Part shown: one piece after another, positions 8,094 to 16,533 of the stretch
Layout of the letters: the number at the start of each line of letters is the position of its first letter
How positions within the stretch are numbered: the stretch's first letter is position 1
Notes under the pieces: model-generated
Database searches by the model: none
The model's input: the letters and a program-made list of their open reading frames with translations, nothing else
What the model was told of the DNA's origin: nothing
From: Bradyrhizobium japonicum USDA 6
GTDB lineage: Bacteria; Pseudomonadota; Alphaproteobacteria; Rhizobiales; Xanthobacteraceae
Direction: 5' to 3'
NCBI RefSeq assembly: GCF_000284375.1
Contig: NC_017249.1
Coordinates: forward strand, 2,582,001-2,646,000
Length of the DNA stretch: 64,000 nt
Translations under genes and position numbers: made by a program

Positions 8094-8990
8094 TTGCTCA
8101 GTTTCGTGGGGATTTTCATCACGGTAGCGGCACTGCTCGGCGGATTTGCCGCCATGGGCGGGCATCTGGCCGTGCTCATGCAGCCGTGGGAATTCGTGAT
8201 CATCATGGGCACCGCGGTCGGCACCTTCATCGTCGCCAACCCCTGGAAAACCGTCGTTGATACCGGCGTGGCCTGCATGCAGGCCATCACCGGTGCGGTG
8301 CCAAGCGAGCGCTATTACCTCGATCTGCTCGGAGCGCTCCATGCCCTGATGCGGGAGCTGCGGGGCAAGGGCCGCAACGAGGTCGAGGCCCATATCGACG
8401 ACCCGGCCTCCTCCGAGATCTTCAAGGCGTTCCCGAGCGTGCTCGGCGACCCGCCGTTGCTGCAGTTCATCTGCGACTATGTCCGCCTCATCATCATGGG
8501 CAATGCGCGCACGCACGAGATCGAAGCGCTGATGGACGAGGAGATCCACACCATCGTGAAGGCCAAGCTGGCGCCCTACAATTCGATGGTGGTCGTGTCC
8601 GAGGCGCTGCCGGCGCTCGGCATCGTCGCCGCCGTGCTCGGCGTCATCAAGGCCATGGGCGCGCTCGACCAGTCGCCGAAGCTCCTCGGCGGCTTCATCG
8701 GCGCGGCGCTCGTCGGCACCTTTGCCGGCATCTTCCTGTCCTACGGCGTCCTCTCGCCCTTCGCGCTGAAGATCAAGATGACGCGAGAGAAGCGCTGCCG
8801 GCCCTACATCATCGTCAAGCAGACGCTGCTGGCGTTCATGAACGGCGCCATGCCGCAGATCGCCGTCGAGCACGGGCGCAAGATGATCGCGAGCGGCGAA
8901 CGGCCGTCGATCGACGTGGTCGAAAACGAGACGATTGCAGGTCCCAAGGCCGTCGTGACCGAGGCTGAACCGAAGGCTGCTCGCGCATGA
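8094..8990 (+). CDS. motA: Flagellar motor stator protein MotA
   Basis: 298 residues from the TTG at 8094 (MLSFVGIFITVAALLGGFAAMGGH). The frame is open back to 7950, but the TTG has GGAG seven bases upstream, gives the usual MotA length and removes a non-MotA leader that falls on a long hairpin. Four membrane segments: the first two at residues about 2-22 and 30-50, the last two in VVVSEALPALGIVAAVLGVIKAMG (with the conserved Pro) and LLGGFIGAALVGTFAGIFLSYG. MotA forms with MotB (25581) the ion-driven stator that pushes on FliG. It overlaps fliM by four bases. Confidence 0.93.
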   Translation: MLSFVGIFITVAALLGGFAAMGGHLAVLMQPWEFVIIMGTAVGTFIVANPWKTVVDTGVACMQAITGAVPSERYYLDLLGALHALMRELRGKGRNEVEAHIDDPASSEIFKAFPSVLGDPPLLQFICDYVRLIIMGNARTHEIEALMDEEIHTIVKAKLAPYNSMVVVSEALPALGIVAAVLGVIKAMGALDQSPKLLGGFIGAALVGTFAGIFLSYGVLSPFALKIKMTREKRCRPYIIVKQTLLAFMNGAMPQIAVEHGRKMIASGERPSIDVVENETIAGPKAVVTEAEPKAARA

Positions 8991-9928
8991 CGATGGAAGA
9001 CCTCGACGTCGATCAGCGGAAGCAGCTGCCGAACTACCTGCTGGACGCCGCCGGCATATCGATCGAACGCATGCCGATGCTCAATGTGATCTTCGATCGC
9101 ATGGCGGCATCGTGCACCGACAGCCTGCAGCCGATGGCGGGAACGCCGTGCTATTTCTCCGTCAACGGCATCACCAACGACCCGCTCGGCGATATCATCA
9201 AGGACTACGAGGGCAACGCGGTCGCCGCCGTGCTCTATGCCGAGCAGTGGGACTCGCGCGTCATCATCATGCTGGATCGCGACTTCGTGTTCACCATGGT
9301 CGAGGCGATGTTCGGCTCCGACGGCGCCGAACCGCCGCTCGACGTCGAACGCACCTTCTCGAACATCGAGATCCGGCTGGTCCAGGCACTGTTTGAGCGG
9401 TTCGCCAAGGCGCTGCAGGGCGCCTTCGCCGGCACCTCCAATGTCACCTTCCGTGTCGAGCGAGTCGAGACGGCGATGGCGTCGCTCGCGATTGGGCGCG
9501 CCAGCAACATGTCGATCTGCGCGAACATGATGGTGCAGGCGCTCTATCGCGGCGGCCAGATGTTCCTGATCATTCCGCACTCCGCGCTCAATCCGCTCAG
9601 GCAGAAGCTCGCAACCGTCGTCGTCAGCGACGGCCGCGCGGCTGATCCGCGCTGGCGCGAGCAGATGGAGAGCGAGGTTCACCGCACCGAAGTGACGCTG
9701 AGCGCGGTGCTCGACGAGAAGATGATTTCCCTCGAGGATGTCGTGCAATTCAAGGTAGGCCAGGTGCTCGAGCTCGAAGCCACGCCGCGCACGCTGGCCC
9801 GGCTCGAGAGCAACAACCAGGTGCTGTTCTGGTGTCAGATCGGCCAGCTCGATGGCTATTACGCCATGCAGGTGGCCGATCCCGTCGATCAGAAGCGGGA
9901 GTTCGTCGATGATATCCTATCTCGTTGA
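8987..9928 (+). CDS. fliM: Flagellar C-ring protein FliM, without the usual N-terminal CheY-binding motif
   Basis: 313 residues. The middle CheC-like domain (residues about 25-205) and C-terminal SpoA domain (about 225-305; MISLEDVVQFKVGQVLEL) are present, so this is the C-ring protein linking FliG and FliN. The N-terminus, MTMEDLDVDQRKQLPNYLLD, does not contain the LSQxEIDALL peptide that binds phosphorylated CheY in most FliM proteins. No chemotaxis gene lies in the window either. Starts inside the end of motA (ATGA overlap). The family is secure; consequences for switching are inference. Confidence 0.93.
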   Translation: MTMEDLDVDQRKQLPNYLLDAAGISIERMPMLNVIFDRMAASCTDSLQPMAGTPCYFSVNGITNDPLGDIIKDYEGNAVAAVLYAEQWDSRVIIMLDRDFVFTMVEAMFGSDGAEPPLDVERTFSNIEIRLVQALFERFAKALQGAFAGTSNVTFRVERVETAMASLAIGRASNMSICANMMVQALYRGGQMFLIIPHSALNPLRQKLATVVVSDGRAADPRWREQMESEVHRTEVTLSAVLDEKMISLEDVVQFKVGQVLELEATPRTLARLESNNQVLFWCQIGQLDGYYAMQVADPVDQKREFVDDILSR

Positions 9929-10223
9929 TGCCGTGCTGCTGATCGCGCTGGCCTTCACCAGCATGAGGGTGACCCGGATGCACCGCGAATTGGCGCGGCT
10001 GCGCAGCTATCAGGGCGAGTTCTCGACCATCGTCCACGAGACGGCGGGTGCCTTCGACACCGTCATCACCGCCGCGCATGATTCCACCGCAAATCTCGGC
10101 CGGCTCGCCAACGTGCTGAGCACGAAGATAGATCAGGCCCACGAGGCGATCGCGGCGCTCGATGCGCGGAGCGGGCTTCAACCGACCGCAACCGTGAGCG
10201 GCGCCGAAGCGAACAAGCATTGA
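9909..10223 (+). CDS. Small membrane protein between fliM and fliN (DUF6468-like?)
   Basis: 104 residues from the ATG at 9909 (MISYLVDAVLLIALAFTSMRV), beginning inside the last 20 bases of fliM in another frame. One membrane segment at residues about 4-20, then a cytoplasmic or periplasmic helical part (MHRELARLRSYQGEFSTIVHETAGAFD) with coiled-coil character and no cysteines. A small protein of this kind, which I recall as DUF6468, sits at this place in some alphaproteobacterial flagellar operons. The translational coupling to fliM suggests a motor- or switch-related role; function is not known. Confidence 0.7.
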   Translation: MISYLVDAVLLIALAFTSMRVTRMHRELARLRSYQGEFSTIVHETAGAFDTVITAAHDSTANLGRLANVLSTKIDQAHEAIAALDARSGLQPTATVSGAEANKH

Positions 10224-10299
10224 ATTCGGGACTTGCAGGACACGTACGATCGGAACGTCGCGGCGCTCCGGGAGCAGAAATACCAAGAGGCGATACCAA

Positions 10300-10674
10300 A
10301 TGGCGCAATCTTTCGAATATGAGTCTGCATCGGCATCGGGAGAGACCGATGCGTCTCCGCTGGAGCGGCTGGCGGAGATCGCCGCGCGCACGGCGGAGGA
10401 AACCGGCAAATTCGCCAATGTCGATGCCATCCTGCGCATTCCCGTCACGATGCAGGTGGTGCTGGGATCAGCGACCATTCCGGTCGCGAACCTGATGAAG
10501 CTCGGCCGCGGCGCGGTGGTTCCACTCGATCACCGCGTCGGCGAGCCCGTCGACGTCGTGGTCAATGGCCGCGTCGTTGCCCGCGGCGAAGTGGTCGTCG
10601 TCGAAGAGGACAATTCCCGCTTCGGCGTTTCGCTCACGGAGATCGTCGGACCGCTGGGGCAGGGTGATACCTGA
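10300..10674 (+). CDS. fliN: Flagellar motor switch protein FliN
   Basis: 124 residues. The SpoA domain covers about 47-118 (ILRIPVTMQVVLGSATIPVANLMKLGRGAVVPLD, then DVVVNGRVVARGEVVVVEEDNSRFGVSLTEI), typical of FliN, the lower layer of the C-ring. The first about 45 residues are an acidic, Ser/Glu-rich extension. It is 76 bp after the small membrane protein gene and 2 bp before fliG, in the order fliM-x-fliN-fliG. Confidence 0.95.
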   Translation: MAQSFEYESASASGETDASPLERLAEIAARTAEETGKFANVDAILRIPVTMQVVLGSATIPVANLMKLGRGAVVPLDHRVGEPVDVVVNGRVVARGEVVVVEEDNSRFGVSLTEIVGPLGQGDT

Positions 10675-10676
10675 TC

Positions 10677-11717
10677 ATGGCGGCACAGGTCGGCGTCGCT
10701 CCTATCAAGCAGCGAGGCGTTGCCACGCTGGGCGGAACGGAAAAGGTCGCGGCACTCCTGCTTGCCATGGGCCGGCAGGCGGCTGCCAGCGTGCTCTCGC
10801 AGTTCGAGCCGCAGGATATCCGCATCGTCACCAAGGCCGCGGCCGAGTTGCGGCCGATCACTGCGCAGGAGCTCGAGTCGATTGTCGAGGAGTTCGCCCA
10901 GCAATTCTCGATGGGCGCCAACATTCTCGGCACCATCGGCGGTCTCGAAGCCGTGCTCGGCGACGTGCTGCCGGCCGACCAGGTCTCGGCAATCATGTCG
11001 GACCTGCTCGGCAATTCGAGCCGCTCGGTGTGGGACCGCGTCTCGTCGGTGTCGGAAAACTCGCTGGCGACATACCTCTCCAAGGAACATCCGCAAACCG
11101 CGGCGCTGATCCTGTCCAAGGTCAAGCCGTCCTGCGCCGCCAAGGTGATGAGCCAGCTGCCGTCGAGCCTGCGCAACGAGCTGATGCGGCGCGTCCTCAG
11201 CCTCAAGCCGATCGTTGACGACGCCATGAAAGTCCTCGAGAAGACCTTGCACGAGGACCTGACGCTCAATTTCGCCCGCAACCTCGGCGCCGACACCTAC
11301 GCGCGCGTTGCGGACATCATCAACAAGATGGAGCGCGGCCATATCGAGGACATGCTGAAGAGCTTGTCGGAGAAGCGTCCGAAGTCGGCCGAAGTTCTGA
11401 AGGAACTGCTGTTCACCTTCGATGACGTGGTCAATCTGACCCCGAAGGCGCGCACCATGATCTTCGATCAGGTGCCGACCGATCGCATCGTTATCGCGCT
11501 GAAGGGCACCGACAAGCATTTCCGCGAACTCATCCTGTCCTCGGTTGCCTCGCGCGTCCGCCGCGTCGTCGAGCACGAACTCGCCATCGGCGAGCCGTCG
11601 AACCAGCGCGACGTGCTGGAGGCGCGCCGCGTCATCACCGACCTTGCACTCGACCTGGCGGAAAAGGGCGAAATCGAGCTCAACCCCGAGCAGGAGGATG
11701 AGCTGGTCTTCCGCTGA
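10677..11717 (+). CDS. fliG: Flagellar motor switch protein FliG
   Basis: 346 residues. The N-terminal domain, which binds FliF (23248), begins at LGGTEKVAALLLAMG. The middle domain has STYLSKEHPQT-type sequence (ATYLSKEHPQTAALILSKVKP). The C-terminal torque domain (residues about 235-340) contains ELLFTFDDVVNL, DRIVIALKGTD and the charged helix LSSVASRVRRVVEHEL that faces MotA. Length is normal. Starts 2 bp after fliN and ends 13 bp before flhB. Confidence 0.96.
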   Translation: MAAQVGVAPIKQRGVATLGGTEKVAALLLAMGRQAAASVLSQFEPQDIRIVTKAAAELRPITAQELESIVEEFAQQFSMGANILGTIGGLEAVLGDVLPADQVSAIMSDLLGNSSRSVWDRVSSVSENSLATYLSKEHPQTAALILSKVKPSCAAKVMSQLPSSLRNELMRRVLSLKPIVDDAMKVLEKTLHEDLTLNFARNLGADTYARVADIINKMERGHIEDMLKSLSEKRPKSAEVLKELLFTFDDVVNLTPKARTMIFDQVPTDRIVIALKGTDKHFRELILSSVASRVRRVVEHELAIGEPSNQRDVLEARRVITDLALDLAEKGEIELNPEQEDELVFR

Positions 11718-11730
11718 CCGCTGAACGGGC

Positions 11731-12816
11731 ATGGCAGAAACATCCGATCAGGAGAGCAAGACAGAAGAGCCGACCGAGAAGAAAGTCCGCGATTCGCTCG
11801 AACAGGGCAAAATCCCGGTCTCTCGGGAGGCTTCTATCTTCGCCTCGATGGCCGCGCTGATGGTGATCCAGGCGTTCCTGATCGGCCAGGGCGTACAGCA
11901 ATTGACGCCGACACTGAAGAGCCTGCTCGACGATCCCGAGGGCTTCCCTCTCAGCAACGGTGCGGACGCGCGCAACCTGCTCACGGTGGTGGGGCTCGAG
12001 GCGTTGCGATTCCTGGTGCCGCTGGTCGTCATCCTGGCGGTGTTCGGCCTCGCCGCATCGTTGCTGCAGAATGCGCCGCGCCTGGTGCTGGAGCGCATCA
12101 AGCCGCAGCTGTCGCGAATCTCCCCGATCAGCGGCTGGAGCCGGCTGTTCGGAACCCAGGGCCTCGTCGAATTCGCCAAGTCGCTGTTCAAGCTCGTCTC
12201 GGTGACGGTCGTCGTCGTGTTCGTGCTGCGCTCGTCCGAAGCCAGGGCGTTCGAGGCGATGTACACGGATCCGGTCGCGCTGCCGGAGATGATTCTCAAC
12301 ATCGCGATGCGGATCGTCTCTGCGATCTGCATCGCCACCATCGTCCTGGTCGCGATCGATCTCGCCTGGGCGCGCTTCCACTGGCGGCGCGAGCTGCGCA
12401 TGACCAAGCAGGAGATCAAGGACGAGCATAAGCAGGCGGAGGGCGATCCCCTGATCAAGGCGCGCCTGCGCTCGCTGGCGCGCGACCGCTCGCGCCAGCG
12501 CATGATCGCGTCCGCCTCGCGTGCGACGCTGGTGATCGCCAACCCGACGCACTTCGCGATCGCCCTGCGCTACAAGCGCGAGGAAAATGCAGCGCCCATG
12601 GTCGTCGCCAAGGGCATGGACGTGATCGCGCTGAAGATCCGCGAAGTCGCGGAGCAGAACCGGATCCCGGTGATCGAGAACAAGGCGCTGGCGCGCGCGC
12701 TCTATGAGGCGGTTCAGGTCGACCAGGTGATTCCGGCGGAATTCTTCCGGCCGGTCGCCGAGATCATCTACTTCCTGCAATCCAAGCAGGCGCCGCGGAC
12801 CGAGAAGGTTCAGTAG
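11731..12816 (+). CDS. flhB: Flagellar export switch protein FlhB
   Basis: 361 residues. The N-terminus (KTEEPTEKKVRDSLEQGKIPVSRE) is typical, followed by four membrane segments between about 35 and 215. The cytoplasmic autocleavage site NPTH is intact at residues 271-274. FlhB is the export-gate component that switches substrate from rod/hook to filament, working with the hook-length protein FliK (28099). It lies in the rightward operon between fliG and flgB. Confidence 0.97.
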   Translation: MAETSDQESKTEEPTEKKVRDSLEQGKIPVSREASIFASMAALMVIQAFLIGQGVQQLTPTLKSLLDDPEGFPLSNGADARNLLTVVGLEALRFLVPLVVILAVFGLAASLLQNAPRLVLERIKPQLSRISPISGWSRLFGTQGLVEFAKSLFKLVSVTVVVVFVLRSSEARAFEAMYTDPVALPEMILNIAMRIVSAICIATIVLVAIDLAWARFHWRRELRMTKQEIKDEHKQAEGDPLIKARLRSLARDRSRQRMIASASRATLVIANPTHFAIALRYKREENAAPMVVAKGMDVIALKIREVAEQNRIPVIENKALARALYEAVQVDQVIPAEFFRPVAEIIYFLQSKQAPRTEKVQ

Positions 12817-12901
12817 ATTTCCGAGCATAGCGTCGGCTGCATCAGCCTGACGAAAGCTTGCGGCCCTAAACTTGATCTTAAGAAATCAGCATGGGGCCGT
12901 C

Positions 12902-13282
12902 GTGGGACCGCTTTATCTCTTCGAACTCGCATCGTCGCAGGCGCGGTACCTCGAGCTCCGCCAGTCGACCATCGCGACCAACGTCGCCAACGCCAATACG
13001 CCCGGCTTCAAGGCGCGCGACGTCGAGCCCTTCAACAAGGTGCTCGACGCCACGCCGGTCAGGCTCGCGACGACGTCGCCCTCGCACATGCAGTTGTCCG
13101 CGGCCGAGACCGATACGCGGAAGACCGCGAAGAAGGACAGCTGGGAAGTGGTTCACTCCGGCAACTCCGTCAGCCTCGAGCAGGAAATGATCAAGGGCAG
13201 CGACGTCAGTCGCGACTACTCGATGAACTCGGCGGTCGTGCGGTCGTTTCACCGCATGTTGCTGTCGAGCGCGAAGAGCTGA
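12902..13282 (+). CDS. flgB: Flagellar proximal rod protein FlgB
   Basis: 126 residues from the GTG at 12902 (MGPLYLFELASSQARYLELRQ). A TTG at 12872 would add ten residues but lacks a ribosome site and does not resemble FlgB. The rod signature RQSTIATNVANANTPGFKARD is clear. The C-terminus (GNSVSLEQEMIKGSDVSRDYSMNSAV) matches FlgB. It is followed at 11 bp by flgC and then fliE, the standard rod-base order. The exact start is uncertain. Confidence 0.92.
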   Translation: MGPLYLFELASSQARYLELRQSTIATNVANANTPGFKARDVEPFNKVLDATPVRLATTSPSHMQLSAAETDTRKTAKKDSWEVVHSGNSVSLEQEMIKGSDVSRDYSMNSAVVRSFHRMLLSSAKS

Positions 13283-13293
13283 GGTGAATTGAC

Positions 13294-13710
13294 ATGCTGG
13301 ACTCACTGCAAGCGTCACTGACGGTCGCGAGCTCCGGGCTCGAAGCGCAGTCGACGCGCATGCGCATCGTTTCGGAAAACCTCGCCAACGCGACCTCGAC
13401 GGGGCGTACGGCTGGCGCCGATCCGTATCAGCGCAAGACCATCACCTTCGATGCCGCCATGGACCGCGCCTCGGGCGCGCAGCTTGCAAAGGTCAAGGAG
13501 ATCGGGGTCGACACCACGCCGTATCGCGTGGAGTACGAGCCGGGACATCCCGCCGCCGACAAGGCCGGTTACGTCAAGCTGCCGAACGTCAACATGATGA
13601 TCGAGATGGCCGACATGCGGGAAGTCAATCGGTCCTATGAAGCCAATCTCCAGGTCGTGAAACAGGTGCGGTCCATGCTGGGCATGACCATCGACCTGCT
13701 GAGGAGCTGA
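13294..13710 (+). CDS. flgC: Flagellar proximal rod protein FlgC
   Basis: 138 residues, usual FlgC length. The N-terminal rod motif is [23 protein letters not shown], and the C-terminal helix has the FlgC ending [23 protein letters not shown]. Builds the proximal rod with FlgB, FlgF and FliE. Starts 11 bp after flgB and ends 2 bp before fliE. Confidence 0.96.
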   Translation: MLDSLQASLTVASSGLEAQSTRMRIVSENLANATSTGRTAGADPYQRKTITFDAAMDRASGAQLAKVKEIGVDTTPYRVEYEPGHPAADKAGYVKLPNVNMMIEMADMREVNRSYEANLQVVKQVRSMLGMTIDLLRS

Positions 13711-13712
13711 CA

Positions 13713-14042
13713 ATGCTTGAGGCAATTTCATCCACCGCGATTTCTGCCGGGCAAGCGGCGAGCCGCGCGACCGAGACGCAGGCCATCGCGCCGGCGGCGC
13801 CGACCGCCATTCAGTCCACCGACGACGTCGGATTCGAATCGGTGATGAAGCAGGTGACGACGGACGCGATCGGGACGCTGAAGGCGGGCGAAGCGGCGTC
13901 GATCTCGGCGATGCAGGGTAAGGAATCGACCCGGAAGGTCGTGGAGGCGCTGATGTCGGCCGAGCAGGCCTTGCAGACCGCGGTCGCGGTTCGCGACAAG
14001 GTCGTGCAGGCCTACCAGGAAGTCGTCCGGATGTCGATTTGA
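13713..14042 (+). CDS. fliE: Flagellar MS-ring/rod junction protein FliE
   Basis: 109 residues. The C-terminal half is typical FliE: EALMSAEQALQTAVAVRDKVVQAYQEVVRMSI. The N-terminal half is Ala-rich and poorly conserved, as usual. FliE joins the MS ring (FliF) to the rod and is exported early. It sits between flgC and flgG, 17 bp before the GTG start of flgG. Confidence 0.94.
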   Translation: MLEAISSTAISAGQAASRATETQAIAPAAPTAIQSTDDVGFESVMKQVTTDAIGTLKAGEAASISAMQGKESTRKVVEALMSAEQALQTAVAVRDKVVQAYQEVVRMSI

Positions 14043-14059
14043 TCTGAAGGAATGAAGCT

Positions 14060-14848
14060 GTGAAATCGCTCGCCATTGCGGCCACGGGCATGAACGCCCA
14101 GCAGACCAACATCGAAGTCATCGCGAACAACATCGCCAACATCAACTCGACGTCGTACAAGCGTGCGCGCGCGGAATTCACCGATCTGTTCTACCAGATG
14201 GACCGCATGCAGGGCGTCGCGAACGTCAACGGCTCCTCGCCGATCCCGGAAGGCTCCAATCTCGGCCTCGGCGTCAAGTCGACGGCCATCCGCAAGCTGC
14301 ACATCCAGGGCGCGCTCACGCAGACCGGCAACCCCTACGATCTCGCGATCAACGGCCGCGGCTGGTTTCAGGTGCTCGGCCCGAACAACGAGGTGCAATA
14401 CACCCGCGCCGGCTCGTTCAGCCCCAACCCCAACGGCCAGCTCGTCACCACCGACGGCTATCTGCTGGATCCCGCAATCACGATACCGCAGGGAACCGTT
14501 CAGGTCATCGTCAACCAGACCGGACAGGTGTTTGCCAAGCTGGACACGGAAGTGAACCCGCGGCAGATCGGCCAGCTCAACCTCGCCAATTTCGCCAACG
14601 AAGCGGGCCTCGAGCCGCTCGGCAGCAACCTCTATCGCGAGACCACAGCGTCCGGCACGCCGGTCGTCGGGCTGCCGGGCGATTCCGGATACGGCAAGAT
14701 CAATCAGCAATATCTCGAAGCCTCGAACGTCGACCCGGTCAAGGAAATCACCGAGTTGATCTCGGCGCAGCGCGCCTACGAAATGAACGCCAAGGTCATC
14801 CAGGCCTCGGATGAAATGGCCCAAACGGTCTCGAAGGGCATGCGCTAG
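14060..14848 (+). CDS. flgG: Flagellar distal rod protein FlgG
   Basis: 262 residues, starting with GTG ([34 protein letters not shown]), with AAGGA upstream. Contains [30 protein letters not shown], the FlgE/F/G core, and the FlgG-type C-terminus [23 protein letters not shown]. Forms the distal rod that passes the P and L rings, whose genes flgI and flgH follow. 5 bp separate it from flgA. Confidence 0.97.
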   Translation: MKSLAIAATGMNAQQTNIEVIANNIANINSTSYKRARAEFTDLFYQMDRMQGVANVNGSSPIPEGSNLGLGVKSTAIRKLHIQGALTQTGNPYDLAINGRGWFQVLGPNNEVQYTRAGSFSPNPNGQLVTTDGYLLDPAITIPQGTVQVIVNQTGQVFAKLDTEVNPRQIGQLNLANFANEAGLEPLGSNLYRETTASGTPVVGLPGDSGYGKINQQYLEASNVDPVKEITELISAQRAYEMNAKVIQASDEMAQTVSKGMR

Positions 14849-14853
14849 TTCCG

Positions 14854-15339
14854 GTGTTCTCGATGTCGAACAGGGTGGGCTTGATGGTGCGCGGGTTGGC
14901 CGCCGTGCTGCTGGTTCTCGTCTCGGCGCGCCTCGCTGCGGCCGAGGAGAAGCGGCTTCCCGTGCCGGCCGTCTCGATCCGCGCCGGCGAGCTGATCCGG
15001 GACGACATGATCACGGAACGCGCCTTCGCGCCGAACGTGCTCGGCGTTGCCATGTTCATCGAAGGACGCCAGATCCTGGTCGGACGCATGGCACGGCGCA
15101 CGCTGCTGCCGGGCCAGCCGATTCCGACCAATTCGGTCGAGGATCCCTGGACGATTGCCCGCGGCGCCATGGTCAAGGTCGTGGTGGAAGACAGCGGCCT
15201 GTCGATCGTCACCTACGGCGCGGCGATGCAGTCGGGCGCGACCGGCGCGCTCATCCCGGTGCGAAACACCGACACCGGCGTGATCATCAGGGGCGTCGTC
15301 CAGCCGGACGGCACCGTCAAGGTCGTGGATGGATCATGA
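14854..15339 (+). CDS. flgA: P-ring assembly chaperone FlgA
   Basis: 161 residues, starting at a GTG (an ATG nine bases later is an alternative). Signal peptide VGLMVRGLAAVLLVLVSARLAAAEE. The mature part has the SAF/FlgA pattern: PAVSIRAGELIRDDMI, FIEGRQILVGRMARRTLLPGQPI and VRNTDTGVIIRGVVQPDGTVKV. FlgA assists FlgI assembly in the periplasm. Shorter than the enterobacterial form, as is common in alphaproteobacteria. The stop overlaps the flgI start (ATGA). Confidence 0.93.
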   Translation: MFSMSNRVGLMVRGLAAVLLVLVSARLAAAEEKRLPVPAVSIRAGELIRDDMITERAFAPNVLGVAMFIEGRQILVGRMARRTLLPGQPIPTNSVEDPWTIARGAMVKVVVEDSGLSIVTYGAAMQSGATGALIPVRNTDTGVIIRGVVQPDGTVKVVDGS

Positions 15340-16466
15340 CCAGATTCCTGCTTGCGCTCGTCCTGCTCGTTTCCGCCGCCAGCGCCCAGGCGGCCGTCCG
15401 CATCAAGGACATTGCGGACATCAAGGGATTGCGCGAAAACCAGATCGTCGGTTACGGCCTCGTCATCGGCCTGAACGGCACTGGTGACACGCTCCGCAAC
15501 GCTCCGTTCACGGAGCAGTCCCTGCAATCGATGCTCGAGAACATGGGCATCAACGTCAGGAACGAGACCACGAGCACCAACAATCCCCCGCGTCCGACGA
15601 CGCTGCGCACACGCAACGTCGCGGCCGTGATGGTGACCGCGGATTTGGCGCCCTCGATCGGAGCGGGCGAGCGCATGGACGTGACCGTATCGTCGCTCGG
15701 CGATGCGACCTCGCTGCTCGGCGGCACGCTGGTGATGACGTCGCTGCGGGCGGCGGACGGCGCCGTCTATGCGGTGGCGCAAGGCGCGATCACGGTCGCC
15801 GGTTACAGTGTGGGAGGGCAGGCGCAGAACGTCAGCCAGGGCACGCCGACGGCGGGCCGCATCCCGAACGGTGCGCTGGTCGAGCGCGAGGTGCAGGGAA
15901 GCCTCCATGAGATGGAGTTCCTGGTGCTGGAGCTCAAGAACCCTGATTTCGTCACTGCGACACGCATTCTCGACGCCATCAACCGTTACGCCGGTGGCCG
16001 CTACCGCGCGCAGATCGCCTTCGAGCGCGACTACCGCACCATCGTGCTGTCGAAGCCGCGCCATATCGGGCCCGTCCGCTTCCTCGCCGAAATCGGCGAG
16101 CTGACGGTCGAGCCGGACACGCCGGCGCGCGTGGTGATCAATGAACGGACCGGCACGGTGGTGATCGGGCGCGACGTGCGCATATCGACCGTCGCGGTGA
16201 CGCATGGCAACCTGACGGTTCGTGTCACCGAGCTTCCCGTGGTGTCGCAGCCGGCGCCGTTCTCGCGCGGACAGACGGTGGTCGTTCCCCAGACCGTGGT
16301 CGAGGCCAACGAGGCCGGATCGCAGGTGGCGATCCTGAGCGGCGTCGACCTCCAGCGCCTGGTGCGTGGGCTGAACCAGATCGGCCTGAAGCCGTCGGGC
16401 ATCATCGCGATCCTCCAGGCGATCAAAACGGCCGGCGCACTCCAGGCCGACGTCATCGTGCAATGA
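15336..16466 (+). CDS. flgI: Flagellar P-ring protein FlgI
   Basis: 376 residues from the ATG at 15336, which overlaps the flgA stop. The frame is open further upstream, but the signal peptide MTRFLLALVLLVSAASAQAA fixes the start. FlgI features are clear: IADIKGLRENQIVGYGLVIGLNGTGD, NVAAVMVTADLAPSIGAGERMDVTVSSLGDA and the C-terminal SGVDLQRLVRGLNQIG. It forms the periplasmic peptidoglycan-level bushing around the rod. Confidence 0.97.
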   Translation: MTRFLLALVLLVSAASAQAAVRIKDIADIKGLRENQIVGYGLVIGLNGTGDTLRNAPFTEQSLQSMLENMGINVRNETTSTNNPPRPTTLRTRNVAAVMVTADLAPSIGAGERMDVTVSSLGDATSLLGGTLVMTSLRAADGAVYAVAQGAITVAGYSVGGQAQNVSQGTPTAGRIPNGALVEREVQGSLHEMEFLVLELKNPDFVTATRILDAINRYAGGRYRAQIAFERDYRTIVLSKPRHIGPVRFLAEIGELTVEPDTPARVVINERTGTVVIGRDVRISTVAVTHGNLTVRVTELPVVSQPAPFSRGQTVVVPQTVVEANEAGSQVAILSGVDLQRLVRGLNQIGLKPSGIIAILQAIKTAGALQADVIVQ

Positions 16467-16533
16467 TGCACAAGCGTCGTGCAAGCTTGGTCGCTCAATG
16501 CTCAGGTCTCGACCGAGAATCGCACGCGGCCCG

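Noticed and set aside
12872..12901. TTG start of flgB at 12872
   Set aside because: No ribosome binding site, and the added ten residues do not fit FlgB; the GTG at 12902 aligns better, though this is not certain.
14811..15335. 551-codon frame that includes flgI
   Set aside because: The first 175 codons overlap flgA out of frame. The flgI signal peptide and the ATGA overlap fix the start at 15336.
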